A DNA stretch of 64,000 nt, from assembly GCA_030427635.1 (NCBI GenBank), contig JAUIBA010000012.1, positions 1-64,000 of the forward strand. The letters are read 5' to 3'. The notes beneath the pieces are model-generated. The model searched no databases. It was not told where the DNA came from and saw only the letters and a program-made list of their open reading frames with translations. Positions 49,155 through 58,200 of this stretch are shown in pieces. This DNA comes from Bacteroidia bacterium. Lineage in GTDB: Bacteria; Bacteroidota; Bacteroidia; Chitinophagales; Chitinophagaceae. Position 1 is the first letter of the stretch. Every line of letters starts with the position of its first letter. Made by a program: the position numbers and the translations under genes.

Positions 49155-51398
49155 ATGAAGTTGTTATATAGATTGGCATTTCTGCTCATTGCTGTCAGTG
49201 CCTGTAGTGGCAATGCTCAGGAACTGATAGTTGTTGATGCCGGCACATCTCAGTATTCAATAGTAGTGCCTGCAAAGCCTTCACGGCTGGAAGAGAAATC
49301 AGCAAAAGTATTACAGGACTATATCCACCGTGCTACCGGCAAAACATTGAGTATTGTACCTGAAAGTGCAAAACAGACACCTGCTGCATTTTATATAGGG
49401 CATACCCGTAAGGAAGGTACTATCATTCCGGGCCGCCTTCCAGCCGAGGCATACAGGCTTCAGGTGTCGGGAAAAGATATCCTTATTTGTGGCGGTAGTG
49501 GCAGAGGGCTTATTTATGGGGTTTATGCTTTTATAGAAAAGTATATTGGAGCGCATAAAGTGGCCGATGTGCCTGCTATCGTTCCCTCGCTTAAAAAGTT
49601 ATCAGTCCCTGACAACCTGAAGGATGAAAGCCGGCCCTTGTTTACATACAGGGAGGTTTACTACCCCGCATCTGCCGATGCAGAATATCTGGAATGGCAC
49701 AGGTTACAGCGCTTTGAAGACCTCTGGGGGTTATGGGGGCATTCATATAACAAGCTGGTACCTGCAGGTACATACTTTAAAACTCATCCAGAATATTATG
49801 CACTGGTAAAAGGAGTAAGGCAACCCACACAGCTTTGTCTCAGTAACCAGGAGGTATTTAATATCGCTGTAGCAGAGCTGAAGAAAAGAATGGCAGACAA
49901 ACCCGATGCCATGTACTGGTCTGTAAGTCCTAATGATGATATAGGCTGGTGCGAGTGCGACCAATGTAAAGCGATAGATGATGCCCAGGGCTCACCTTCA
50001 GGCTCACTTATCACCTTTGTAAATCGTGTCGCAAACCAGTTCCCCGATAAGTATATAACTACGCTGGCATATGGTTATACACATCGTGCCCCCCGCACTA
50101 TTACTCCGGCAGGCAATGTGTATATCTTCCTGAGCAATATAGATGCATATCGCAACAAGCCATTGCTGGCAGAGTCATCGGCAGCGCCCTTCCGCAATGA
50201 TGTGAAACAATGGCACCAGCTTACCGGTAACCTCTTCCTGTGGGATTATGTTACTCAGTTTACCGCTTATCTGGCTCCATTCCCTAATCTGCTCACGCTG
50301 CAGCCTAATATGCAGTTTTATAAAGAAAATGGCATAAAAGGACTTTTTGTGCAGGGCAGTGGAGATACATATGGTGAGTGGGCAGAGTTGAGAAGTTATC
50401 TGCTGGCTCAGTTGCTGAATGATGAAAAGGCCGATGTAAAGAAAAATACTGAGCTGTTCCTGCAGGAGTTTTATGGCCCGGCAGCAAAGTTTCTGTTACA
50501 GTACATAGGGCAAACGCATGGCGATATGGATGAGTCAAAACGCAGGCTGGATATCTATGGCAATCCTGTAAACGAGTGGAATTCATGGCTTACTCCGGAG
50601 AAACTGGATGCATACAGCGCTTTGCTGGATGCAGCCGAGGGGGCTGTGGAAACAAAACCTGTTTTCGCTGAGCGTGTAGCTCGGGTAAGGCTGTCTCTGG
50701 AATATGTGGTATTGCAGCAGGCCCGGTTTTATGGCATTGAAAAGTTTGGTGTTTTTGAAAAGGATAAGAATAAACAGTGGGTAGTGAAAAGTGGGCTCAG
50801 AGAAAGGGTAGCCCGGTTTGTAACTGCCTGCCGTAAAGCTGGGGTAAAAGAGCTGGCAGAAGGTGGCCCTTCGCCCGATGCTTACCTTGCAGAGTGGGAA
50901 GAGATATTTGCGGGTGGGGTAGTGCCATCATCAGCCGTAGGTGCCAAAGTCTCACTGCAGCATGCTTTTGCCCCAGAGTATCCGGCAAAGGCTGAGCGTA
51001 CGCTCACAGATGGGGTTCCGGGATATAAAGACTATAGTTACAACTGGTTGTGCTTTTATGGTACAGACATGGTAGCAACAATAGATATGGGCGCAAAGAA
51101 AAGCATCTCTGGTTTAAAGATGCATTTTCTGGACGACCCACGACATTGGATATTTCTCCCCTCAGCCATTAAAGTAGAGGTGTCTGACGATGGTGTTAAT
51201 TTCAGGCCATATGCGGCAATACCTGTGCCTGCTATGGAAGAGCACTACAACTGTACTGTTACACCATTTGCAGCAGAGGCAGCAGAAAAAGCACGTTATG
51301 TAAGGGTATCAGCCACCAGCCCGGGACAGTTGCCGGTATGGCGCTTCCGGGAAAACCGTAAGCCTATGATAGCCTGCGATGAAATCTATGTGCAGTAG
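49155..51398 (+). CDS. DUF4838/glycoside hydrolase-like lipoprotein with discoidin-like C-terminus
   Basis: A 747-residue exported protein, starting 19 nt after the barrel gene. The signal ends AVSAC, fitting a lipobox. Residues of about 35-135 look like the N-terminal domain of GH20/GH67 enzymes (LEEKSAKVLQDYIHRATGKTL, YRLQVSGKDILICGGSGRGLIYGVYAFIEKY). The middle (about 170-480) is the TIM-barrel-like DUF4838 region, with SVSPNDDIGWCECDQC and YGEWAELRSYLL. The C-terminal 150 residues resemble an F5/8 discoidin sugar-binding domain (IKVEVSDDGVNFRPY). It probably cleaves or trims a glycan, plausibly the product of this locus, in the way PgaB acts for PNAG. Confidence 0.8.
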   Translation: MKLLYRLAFLLIAVSACSGNAQELIVVDAGTSQYSIVVPAKPSRLEEKSAKVLQDYIHRATGKTLSIVPESAKQTPAAFYIGHTRKEGTIIPGRLPAEAYRLQVSGKDILICGGSGRGLIYGVYAFIEKYIGAHKVADVPAIVPSLKKLSVPDNLKDESRPLFTYREVYYPASADAEYLEWHRLQRFEDLWGLWGHSYNKLVPAGTYFKTHPEYYALVKGVRQPTQLCLSNQEVFNIAVAELKKRMADKPDAMYWSVSPNDDIGWCECDQCKAIDDAQGSPSGSLITFVNRVANQFPDKYITTLAYGYTHRAPRTITPAGNVYIFLSNIDAYRNKPLLAESSAAPFRNDVKQWHQLTGNLFLWDYVTQFTAYLAPFPNLLTLQPNMQFYKENGIKGLFVQGSGDTYGEWAELRSYLLAQLLNDEKADVKKNTELFLQEFYGPAAKFLLQYIGQTHGDMDESKRRLDIYGNPVNEWNSWLTPEKLDAYSALLDAAEGAVETKPVFAERVARVRLSLEYVVLQQARFYGIEKFGVFEKDKNKQWVVKSGLRERVARFVTACRKAGVKELAEGGPSPDAYLAEWEEIFAGGVVPSSAVGAKVSLQHAFAPEYPAKAERTLTDGVPGYKDYSYNWLCFYGTDMVATIDMGAKKSISGLKMHFLDDPRHWIFLPSAIKVEVSDDGVNFRPYAAIPVPAMEEHYNCTVTPFAAEAAEKARYVRVSATSPGQLPVWRFRENRKPMIACDEIYVQ

Positions 51399-51406
51399 GT
51401 GTATAG

Positions 51407-52222
51407 CTACTTTTCTACAATGTAAAGAACAGAACGTTTGTGAATACCACATCGTTCCGTTTCATCGTTGGTGAAAAAGTCCGCTCTTATTTCTTTTACC
51501 TTAAATCCCGCTGTCTTCAGGTTTGAGATGAACCCGTTTCTGGAATACATACGCACATGGTCATTCTGTCCGTAATATTTCCAGCGGTCAGCTTCACTTT
51601 GTATAGATGCATCTTCCAGGGTGTCCTCTATGGTGAGGCATATGGGCACCATAGCAATGCCCCATCCTCCGGGTTTCAATACTCTGTATAGCTCACGCAT
51701 AGCTTTGAGGTCATCAGGCACATGTTCCAGTACATGAGAGCAGATAAATACGTCAAATCTTCCCTCTTCGTAGATATGCATGTCGGTAATGTCTACTTTA
51801 TCATCCACATTGGGGATGTAAAGGTCTGCCGATCGGTAGTTGAATAATGGTGATGCCCGCAGATACTGTTCCAGTGCCGGTGTCGGAGCTATATCCAGGA
51901 GATTCAGTCTGTTGCTCACAGATGTCCCAATGCGTTTCTCTATGTATAATGCATAGAGCCGGTCACGGTCAGACGAATAACATTTGGGGCATGAATACCT
52001 GAATATATTAAAGGTCTCAAATGAAAAAAGCGGATGTGCCAGCTGGTGCTCGTCCAGCATATCCAGGTATTCCTGATCTGCTGGTTTGAAGTACTTTACT
52101 TCGGTTTTACAAACAGGGCAGTAGTGCGCGCCACCCATATATGCCAGTACTGTCGGATCAGTATTTATTTCCCTGAAAAACGCATGCACTGCTTTCTTAA
52201 GCCTCAGGACACTTTTATTCAT
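51407..52222 (-). CDS. SAM-dependent methyltransferase with zinc ribbon
   Basis: A 271-residue class I methyltransferase. A zinc-ribbon-like region holds paired cysteines (HYCPVCKTEV near 35 and YSCPKCYSSDRDR near 78), followed by the Rossmann domain: LNLLDIAPTPALEQYL (motif I), FDVFICSHVLEHVPDD (motif IV) and LKPGGWGIAMVPI. Proteins of this type often modify sugars or lipids in envelope clusters; the substrate is unknown. It converges on the hydrolase gene with 8 nt between stops. Confidence 0.8.
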   Translation of the reverse strand: MNKSVLRLKKAVHAFFREINTDPTVLAYMGGAHYCPVCKTEVKYFKPADQEYLDMLDEHQLAHPLFSFETFNIFRYSCPKCYSSDRDRLYALYIEKRIGTSVSNRLNLLDIAPTPALEQYLRASPLFNYRSADLYIPNVDDKVDITDMHIYEEGRFDVFICSHVLEHVPDDLKAMRELYRVLKPGGWGIAMVPICLTIEDTLEDASIQSEADRWKYYGQNDHVRMYSRNGFISNLKTAGFKVKEIRADFFTNDETERCGIHKRSVLYIVEK

Positions 52223-52483
52223 GGCGCTAAGTTAGTAGAAACTATTCGTTAATAGAATGCTCCTTGTTATAGGTGTCGGGAAGTACAGCCTTACGCCATA
52301 ATTACCAGTGTATAACTGCATTAATCAGCCCTCTGTATTTACTTCTTTTACTATTGGCATATAGCAGTGTCCCGGCGGGCAGGTTGGGTACTTCTTTATT
52401 TTGGCTATACTTCATACATTTGAAGCGCAGGCTTACTCCTGCCCCACGTTATTATTAAATGCACTACTTTGGCTAATCAATCT

Positions 52484-53305
52484 ATGTCTCCCGAACAGTT
52501 TTTTGATCTTTTGCTCAAAGAACTGGAGGTACATACGGAAATGCAACCGTACTATAAGTTCTTAGGCAAAAAGTCTTCCTGGCATTTTCGTAGAAATTAT
52601 TTTCTGGAGCGGCTGCGTTATGTGCAGCAGCATATGGTAGAGAAGTACAAACCCGGTATGACTATCTGGGATTGCGGATGTGGTTACGGTACTACTTGCC
52701 TTTATCTGGCCATGAATGGCATTCCTGCTCACGGCACCACACTGGAGTTCTACTATGAAACGGTGCAGAAGCGGAAAGAATACTGGAGCCGTTATGGCGA
52801 TACTGCTCTTTTTACATGCAGTTACGAAAATCTCTTTGATAATAGCCCGGCCCCGGACAGTTACGACTGGATAATAGTGCAGGATACGCTACATCATCTG
52901 GAGCCCATAAACGATGCTTTGCGCATTTTTCACTCCAGCCTCAGGCCCGGAGGGCAGGTATTGTCTATAGAGGAGAACGGTAATAATGTTATTCAGCGGG
53001 CCAAGCTGTATAAATACAGGGGTAATAACCGCATCATTACCATATGGGACGAAAAACTACAGAAGGATATTCTGATTGGAAACGAAAATATAAGAAGTCT
53101 CAAGGGATGGAATAGCCTGTTTATAGATAATGGCTTTGCCATAAGGCAGGATAGTGTACGGTATATCCGGTATTTTTTGCCGGTCCGTTATCGTATTGCC
53201 GATGCCGATAAACTGTTGAAAAAGGAACGACATATCCAGTCAAAAAACGGACTACGTCGGGAGTACCTTTTTTTTGGTCTTAATTTTATTGCTGTAAAAA
53301 AGTAG
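52484..53305 (+). CDS. Class I SAM-dependent methyltransferase
   Basis: A 273-residue methyltransferase. The SAM motif I is IWDCGCGYGTTCLYLAMNG, followed by the acidic motif II region THGTTLEFYYE and motif IV YDWIIVQDTLHHLEP. The ATG at 52484 was chosen; a TTG five codons upstream is possible. Substrate unknown. The 52223-52468 gap before it has a TACATTTG -7 box but no well-placed -33. Confidence 0.78.
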   Translation: MSPEQFFDLLLKELEVHTEMQPYYKFLGKKSSWHFRRNYFLERLRYVQQHMVEKYKPGMTIWDCGCGYGTTCLYLAMNGIPAHGTTLEFYYETVQKRKEYWSRYGDTALFTCSYENLFDNSPAPDSYDWIIVQDTLHHLEPINDALRIFHSSLRPGGQVLSIEENGNNVIQRAKLYKYRGNNRIITIWDEKLQKDILIGNENIRSLKGWNSLFIDNGFAIRQDSVRYIRYFLPVRYRIADADKLLKKERHIQSKNGLRREYLFFGLNFIAVKK

Positions 53306-53310
53306 CTGCT

Positions 53311-55341
53311 TTAGGTATCTGCTTCCGGTGGTGCAGGTAGTATTATTGTAAAGGTACTGCCCTTGCCCACAGTGCTGCTTACCGTTATTGTGCCAGCATT
53401 GGCATCCACATACTCTTTGCATAGCAGCAGGCCCAGCCCTACGCCTCTTTCACCATCCGTACCATATGTTCTGCCATGCTCGGTAGTGAAAAGCTTGTTT
53501 ATCTGCTTTTCTGTCATCCCTATACCTGTGTCTGTTATCGATATGGTGGTATGGCCCCCGGCCCGTTTCCCATATATGGTTACACGGCCTCCTGGTTGTG
53601 TGAATTTTATAGCATTTGCTATAAGGTTCCTTATCACTACATTTATTTGCTCTTCGTCACCTGCAGCCAGCGTACCCGGGATTACTTTATCAGCTATCTC
53701 TATATTTTTTATATCTGCTGCTGCCAGCAGTAGCTCTTTGTTCTTTCTGGCTATATCCTTTATGTCTATTACCGATGAGCTCGTAGCCTCACCGGTTGTA
53801 AGTGAGGTAGAGGCCCACCGCAGCAGGTTATCCAGCATTTCATTTACAGCATTCAGCTGTCGCGTTATCTGCTCTTTTACTTCTGTTAACTCTTCCGGCT
53901 TAAAGTCTTCTATCATAGGCATCATACCGCTCAGGGATGCCAGTGGCGATCTCAGGTCATGTGCTATTATAGCCAGTAGTCGGGTCTTAAAGTTATTTAA
54001 TTCATTTACCTGTTCATTCAGTGTTGTCAGTCGGGTTACGTTCGTTCTTGAGTTTCTGTAGTTACGCCATATGAGATATAGTATCACCACTGCCATCAGA
54101 GAAAATAGCATTTCCGTTGCCAGGTATATGTTTTTGATACCATTATCTTTTCTCAGGTCCGATATCTCACTTTGTTGTGATAACCGGTTGAATACCTCAC
54201 TCAGGCTGGTATTGGTAATGTGTTCTGTCGCTGCTTCAAACGAGTCTTTTTTTCGGGTGTATGCAAGGTGGTAACTATATGCCTGTGGTATATTCTTTAC
54301 TGTGTCATAGTATAGCCACATCGTATAGAGCCATTTTAGTTCACACGCTGCATTATGCAGCGAGTCTATGGCCGTTCTGGTAGTCTTCAGTAATGCCTCA
54401 GCTGCGTCAGGTTGCCCGGTTGCAAGATGGTATTGTGCCAGCTTTAGTGCTGTTAGTTGCGCATCTTTTCTGTCATATCGTACCAGGTTATGCAGCCTGT
54501 AGCTTTCTGTAAGTGCTGCATATGCAGCATTCATGTCTTTCCCCTGCTTCAGATAGCAGCCTCCCAGGTTGCCCAGTATTACAGCCCGTGCTGTAGCATT
54601 CAGTATTTCATGGTCATTATATTTACCCTCATTCCTTTTTATGAATGCAAGTGCCAGCTGGTAGTATTGTATGGCGCTGTCATATGCTGCCAGCCGTTCA
54701 AAGCTTAGTCCTATATTGTCCAGATGACTTTGTTTCAGAAAGAATGCATTGGTAAAGTCCAGAGCTCCGCAGTGTGCACTTTCATAAAAAGCATTTCTGA
54801 AATAGCTTATTGCTTCATTGTAACGTTGTTGCCTGAAGCTTACCAGCCCCAGATTGTTGTTTAGCTTGGCAAAGGAGCATGTGTCTTCATATTTTTCTGC
54901 CAGTTTTTTAGCAGCATAAAAACATTCAAATGCTTCATTGTTACTTCCTTTACTCAGCAGTGCCGAGCCTTTCTGGAACATTGTATTGAAGAGGTATTCA
55001 TAATCTTCTGTCCTGTCCTCCAGCTGTGCCAGTGTACTGTCTATGAATAGCAGGTTGCTGTCTGCATTCTTTTTACCATAGGTATAGTAGAAACTCAGAA
55101 ATTCGTAACGCTCTCGTTTTGTTGCCTTATTGGCGTGCGGTATAAGGTGCCATACAGAGTCATTGAGCATTTTGGCGCTCATACTTTGTCCGGCATCAAT
55201 CATATCTTTTCCTTTATGGCTGGCTTCAGCCATTCGGGTATCAGCCTTTCCATCCATAGGTTCATTGCATGAGCCTGTTACCCATAGTAACACAATACAC
55301 AGGTATAGTCTGTTTCGGAAAAAAGAATGCAATGATGTCAT
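53311..55341 (-). CDS. TPR-containing sensor histidine kinase, lipoprotein-type signal
   Basis: A 676-residue membrane kinase. With the ATG at 55341 the signal ends LLWVTGSC. The periplasmic part (about 30-395) is a TPR array (NEAFECFYAAKKLAEKY, YNEAISYFRNAFYES, YDSAIQYYQLALAFIKR), then one membrane helix (about 405-425, YLATEMLFSLMAVVILYLIW), a HisKA domain with phosphoacceptor H461 (IAHDLRSPLASL), and an HATPase domain (NLIANAIKF, DTGIGM, GVGLGLLLCKEY). The TPR sensor could bind periplasmic peptides or proteins. No response regulator adjoins it; the standalone receiver at 41521 is one candidate partner. Confidence 0.88.
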   Translation of the reverse strand: MTSLHSFFRNRLYLCIVLLWVTGSCNEPMDGKADTRMAEASHKGKDMIDAGQSMSAKMLNDSVWHLIPHANKATKRERYEFLSFYYTYGKKNADSNLLFIDSTLAQLEDRTEDYEYLFNTMFQKGSALLSKGSNNEAFECFYAAKKLAEKYEDTCSFAKLNNNLGLVSFRQQRYNEAISYFRNAFYESAHCGALDFTNAFFLKQSHLDNIGLSFERLAAYDSAIQYYQLALAFIKRNEGKYNDHEILNATARAVILGNLGGCYLKQGKDMNAAYAALTESYRLHNLVRYDRKDAQLTALKLAQYHLATGQPDAAEALLKTTRTAIDSLHNAACELKWLYTMWLYYDTVKNIPQAYSYHLAYTRKKDSFEAATEHITNTSLSEVFNRLSQQSEISDLRKDNGIKNIYLATEMLFSLMAVVILYLIWRNYRNSRTNVTRLTTLNEQVNELNNFKTRLLAIIAHDLRSPLASLSGMMPMIEDFKPEELTEVKEQITRQLNAVNEMLDNLLRWASTSLTTGEATSSSVIDIKDIARKNKELLLAAADIKNIEIADKVIPGTLAAGDEEQINVVIRNLIANAIKFTQPGGRVTIYGKRAGGHTTISITDTGIGMTEKQINKLFTTEHGRTYGTDGERGVGLGLLLCKEYVDANAGTITVSSTVGKGSTFTIILPAPPEADT

Positions 55342-55409
55342 TTGTTGATTGGCCTCAGACTGCAAAATAATACTCTGTTTAAATATTACTACAGTTACTT
55401 AACGCTATC

Positions 55410-57038
55410 TCATAATGTAAGGTTAGTAAAAGCAAAATTATTACCGTCAAATAGCCCTTTGTCACTCAGTTTTAATGATGGTATTACTAGTAGTGACATG
55501 AACGAAAGTGTCATGAATGGTGCTTTTAGCTTTGTTCCCAGCGCTTTGGCGGCAGCATCAGCTTTCGTATATGCTTTTGCCACTTCTGTGCCCCCTTTGT
55601 CCGACATCAGTCCCGCTACAGGTAATGGCATTGTCGTTATTTCAGTAGGCGTTTGTGCTACTGCTATACCCCCTTTACATTTTATCAGCGCATTTACAGC
55701 TGCACACAGCGATTCGTCATCAGCACCCACCGCTACTATATTATGGCAGTCATGTGCTACTGTAGATGCAATTGCTCCTGATTTCAGGCCAATGTTTTTT
55801 ATAAATGCAACAGCCACAGGTGCATCGGGTGTATAGCGGTTTACTACTGCCATTTTAAGTAGGTCGCGCCCTGTATCACTTACCAGCTTACCATTATCCA
55901 CTTTTGCCTCAGCCGTAATTTCTTTGGTTATCAGTTGGCCATCCGTTGCTTCTATCACACGTATCATGGTAGCTCCGTCAGCATTTACACTGAAGTCTTC
56001 TGGCTTTTTTTCATTTGTATGGAAGTTATTTATCACGGTCGCTTTCTGGTGTGGTAGTAACGATTCTCCTCCTTCAGCTACCAGCTTCCCGTTTATCCAT
56101 GTCTCCAGCACTTCCAGCTCTTTCAGGTCATTTACTATGATGAAATCTGCAGCATCACCAGGTCGCAGCAGCCCTACCGGTAGTTTATAATGCATTACAG
56201 GATTTACGCATGCAGCGCGTAATACATCATATAGGTTGTGTCCTTTGCGTAATGCTTTTTTTACATGATGGTTTATGTGGTGCAATGCCAGCTCATCAGG
56301 GTGTTTATCATCGCAGCAGAACATCACTTTATCAGGATGTCGTCTTATCAGCTCATGCAGCGCATCAAAATTTTTAGCGGCGCTTCCTTCCCGTATCAGT
56401 ATCTGCATTCCCGCTGCTATCTTGTCCAGCGCCTCATCCAGGGTCACACACTCATGGTCTGTTGTTATACCGGCAGCTGCATATTGCTGCGCAGCTACTC
56501 CTTTCAGTCCTGGGGCATGACCATCTATGGGCTTCCCTGTTGCTACTGCTGCTGCAATTTTCTTCATTACTTCCGGGTCGCTGTTCAGTACCCCGGGATA
56601 ATTCATCATTTCAGACAGGTACCATATATCCGGCGATTCCAGTAGTAGCTGCACGGCATCTGCATCCAGCGTTGCACCACTGGTTTCATACTCCGTTGCC
56701 GGCACGCATGATGGCGCGCCGAAAAATATTTTTAATGGGGTATGTCGTGCATTTTCTATCATATACTGTACGCCTGCCACACCACACACATTAGCTATTT
56801 CATGTGGGTCTGATACCGTCGCTACGGTTCCGTGTACTACCGCCATCGTGCCAAATGCAGCAGGAGTTAGCATAGAGCTTTCTATATGTATATGAGCATC
56901 AGTAAACCCGGGTAATATATAATGGTCAGGGGCTGTTGCTACTTCCTTTACTGCATATATTTTGCCATCTCTTATGTCTATTTCAGCAGGGAATGTCCTG
57001 CGTTGAAACAGGTCTGTGTATTGTCCTGATATTATCAT
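55410..57038 (-). CDS. ade: Adenine deaminase
   Basis: Converts adenine to hypoxanthine and ammonia in purine salvage. A 542-residue amidohydrolase-fold enzyme with metal ligands in GFTDAHIHIESSML (about residues 44-57), SDPHEIANVCG and HAPG/DHECVTLDEA. A C-terminal domain typical of ADE (about 400-542) follows, ending normally at LPSLKLSDKGLFDG. Length fits the family. Its 3' end is 68 nt from the start of the sensor kinase gene downstream. Confidence 0.93.
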   Translation of the reverse strand: MIISGQYTDLFQRRTFPAEIDIRDGKIYAVKEVATAPDHYILPGFTDAHIHIESSMLTPAAFGTMAVVHGTVATVSDPHEIANVCGVAGVQYMIENARHTPLKIFFGAPSCVPATEYETSGATLDADAVQLLLESPDIWYLSEMMNYPGVLNSDPEVMKKIAAAVATGKPIDGHAPGLKGVAAQQYAAAGITTDHECVTLDEALDKIAAGMQILIREGSAAKNFDALHELIRRHPDKVMFCCDDKHPDELALHHINHHVKKALRKGHNLYDVLRAACVNPVMHYKLPVGLLRPGDAADFIIVNDLKELEVLETWINGKLVAEGGESLLPHQKATVINNFHTNEKKPEDFSVNADGATMIRVIEATDGQLITKEITAEAKVDNGKLVSDTGRDLLKMAVVNRYTPDAPVAVAFIKNIGLKSGAIASTVAHDCHNIVAVGADDESLCAAVNALIKCKGGIAVAQTPTEITTMPLPVAGLMSDKGGTEVAKAYTKADAAAKALGTKLKAPFMTLSFMSLLVIPSLKLSDKGLFDGNNFAFTNLTL

Positions 57039-57198
57039 TAGCTGGTAGTGTCTCTGTTTGTGCTATCCCGGACTATTCTTTGCATTTTGTACGAGGGTAC
57101 ATGGACGTAATTATCCGGGCGGTGTGAATATATAAAGATACAAACAAAATGAAAGCTAATCTTTTCATGCACATACCATGCGGATGCATACTTACGCT

Positions 57199-57554
57199 AT
57201 GGAATTGTTGATATTCCTTTATGCTGTCGCAGGTGTTACAGGTGACGCTACAAATATTAATGTTGCTGATGTATAAGTGCGTTCTATTATTGTAAATTAT
57301 TGAGGTGCATCGGGTAGCGGTACTGTTAACTTTACACTACGGCCGCCTTAGCATATCCGGCAGGTTCCATGGTAGTATATACAGTTGCTGCTTGCACTAC
57401 AGCAAATCCCAACTTAAGCATTACGTCTCATGGTTCCACTTATAATGCCCTTAATAATAATGGTGTAGCCATGAGTCCATTGGCTATAGCAACGCTCAAC
57501 TATTTTGTTCTTGTCACAGATGGGGTAAGCGGATGGTATCGTTTGCTATTTTAA
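57199..57554 (+). pseudogene. Decayed gene fragment (structural or tail-fibre-like)
   Basis: A coding-like stretch broken by two in-frame stops (near 57277 and 57301) and a frameshift near 57340. The early frame reads GVTGDATNINVADV, then GASGSGTVNFTLRPP; after the shift it resumes as AYPAGSMVVYTVAACTT and runs to a stop with SPLAIATLNYFVLVTDGVSGWYRLLF. The low-complexity Gly/Thr/Asn style is that of fibre or collagen-like surface proteins of Bacteroidota. The final 61 codons are intact from an ATG at 57369. It is the main content of the 57039-57719 gap; the remainder shows nothing recognisable. Confidence 0.55.
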
Positions 57555-57719
57555 TATCAGTATGCTTAGGAGTGTCTGTCAAAGATAGCTGGTGTTATAA
57601 TAGCATATCGGGTATACAATAGACACTAAATTGCTAAAATCAACTATTTCCTGCTACAGTTATTCATAGTTGCAGTAGGACTTCTTTTCAAAGCAGGTAT
57701 TTTAAGGACCTGTATTGTA

Positions 57720-58115
57720 TTAGTTCAGCGTTTCAAATCCGTCCCGCGTCATTTCTATTTTCATATGTATAAGGTTGGCCATCAGCGAAGCTTTATTCTT
57801 TGCCATATCAGCTATTTCTCCCGCATATATACTGTCCACAGTCTCATTCCATAGCTCCAGCCACCTGTCAAAGTGTGGGCGGTTTATAGGCATCTTTTTA
57901 TCTAAGTCAGTATGCTTGCGTACAGGACTGCCTGCATATCCGGCGGCACTGAATAATACCATATCCCAGAACTGGTACATAACCGGCAGATGATGACTCC
58001 AATCGTCGCCTATGGCCTTATTGAATATCTCGCCCAGCATATCGTCCTTACGTACCTTATCATAAAAACTATCCACCAGTAGCTTTATATCTTCTTTGTT
58101 TGCTATGTCCTTCAT
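57720..58115 (-). CDS. Group III truncated haemoglobin
   Basis: A 131-residue 2/2-fold globin. The proximal haem-binding His is H81 in NRPHFDRWLELW; the N-terminal half includes the FYDKVRKDDMLGEIF helix and the WSHHLPVMYQFWDMVL region typical of group III. Such globins are thought to act in oxygen or nitric oxide chemistry, but group III function is poorly known. It is monocistronic, transcribed away from xerD. Confidence 0.9.
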   Translation of the reverse strand: MKDIANKEDIKLLVDSFYDKVRKDDMLGEIFNKAIGDDWSHHLPVMYQFWDMVLFSAAGYAGSPVRKHTDLDKKMPINRPHFDRWLELWNETVDSIYAGEIADMAKNKASLMANLIHMKIEMTRDGFETLN

Positions 58116-58183
58116 AATACCGATTATCTACCAAAGTTAATGTATTGCTTCATGTCTTACACGTCAGTCCTGATTACATTCTG

Positions 58184-58191
58184 TAGTTTTG
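58184..58191 (+). promoter_or_regulatory. -7 box (TAGTTTTG) before xerD
   Basis: Exact TAnnTTTG, 9 nt before the ATG at 58201. An ATG at 58192 would overlap the predicted initiation point. No -33 box. Confidence 0.35.
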
Positions 58192-58200
58192 ATGTCTTAT

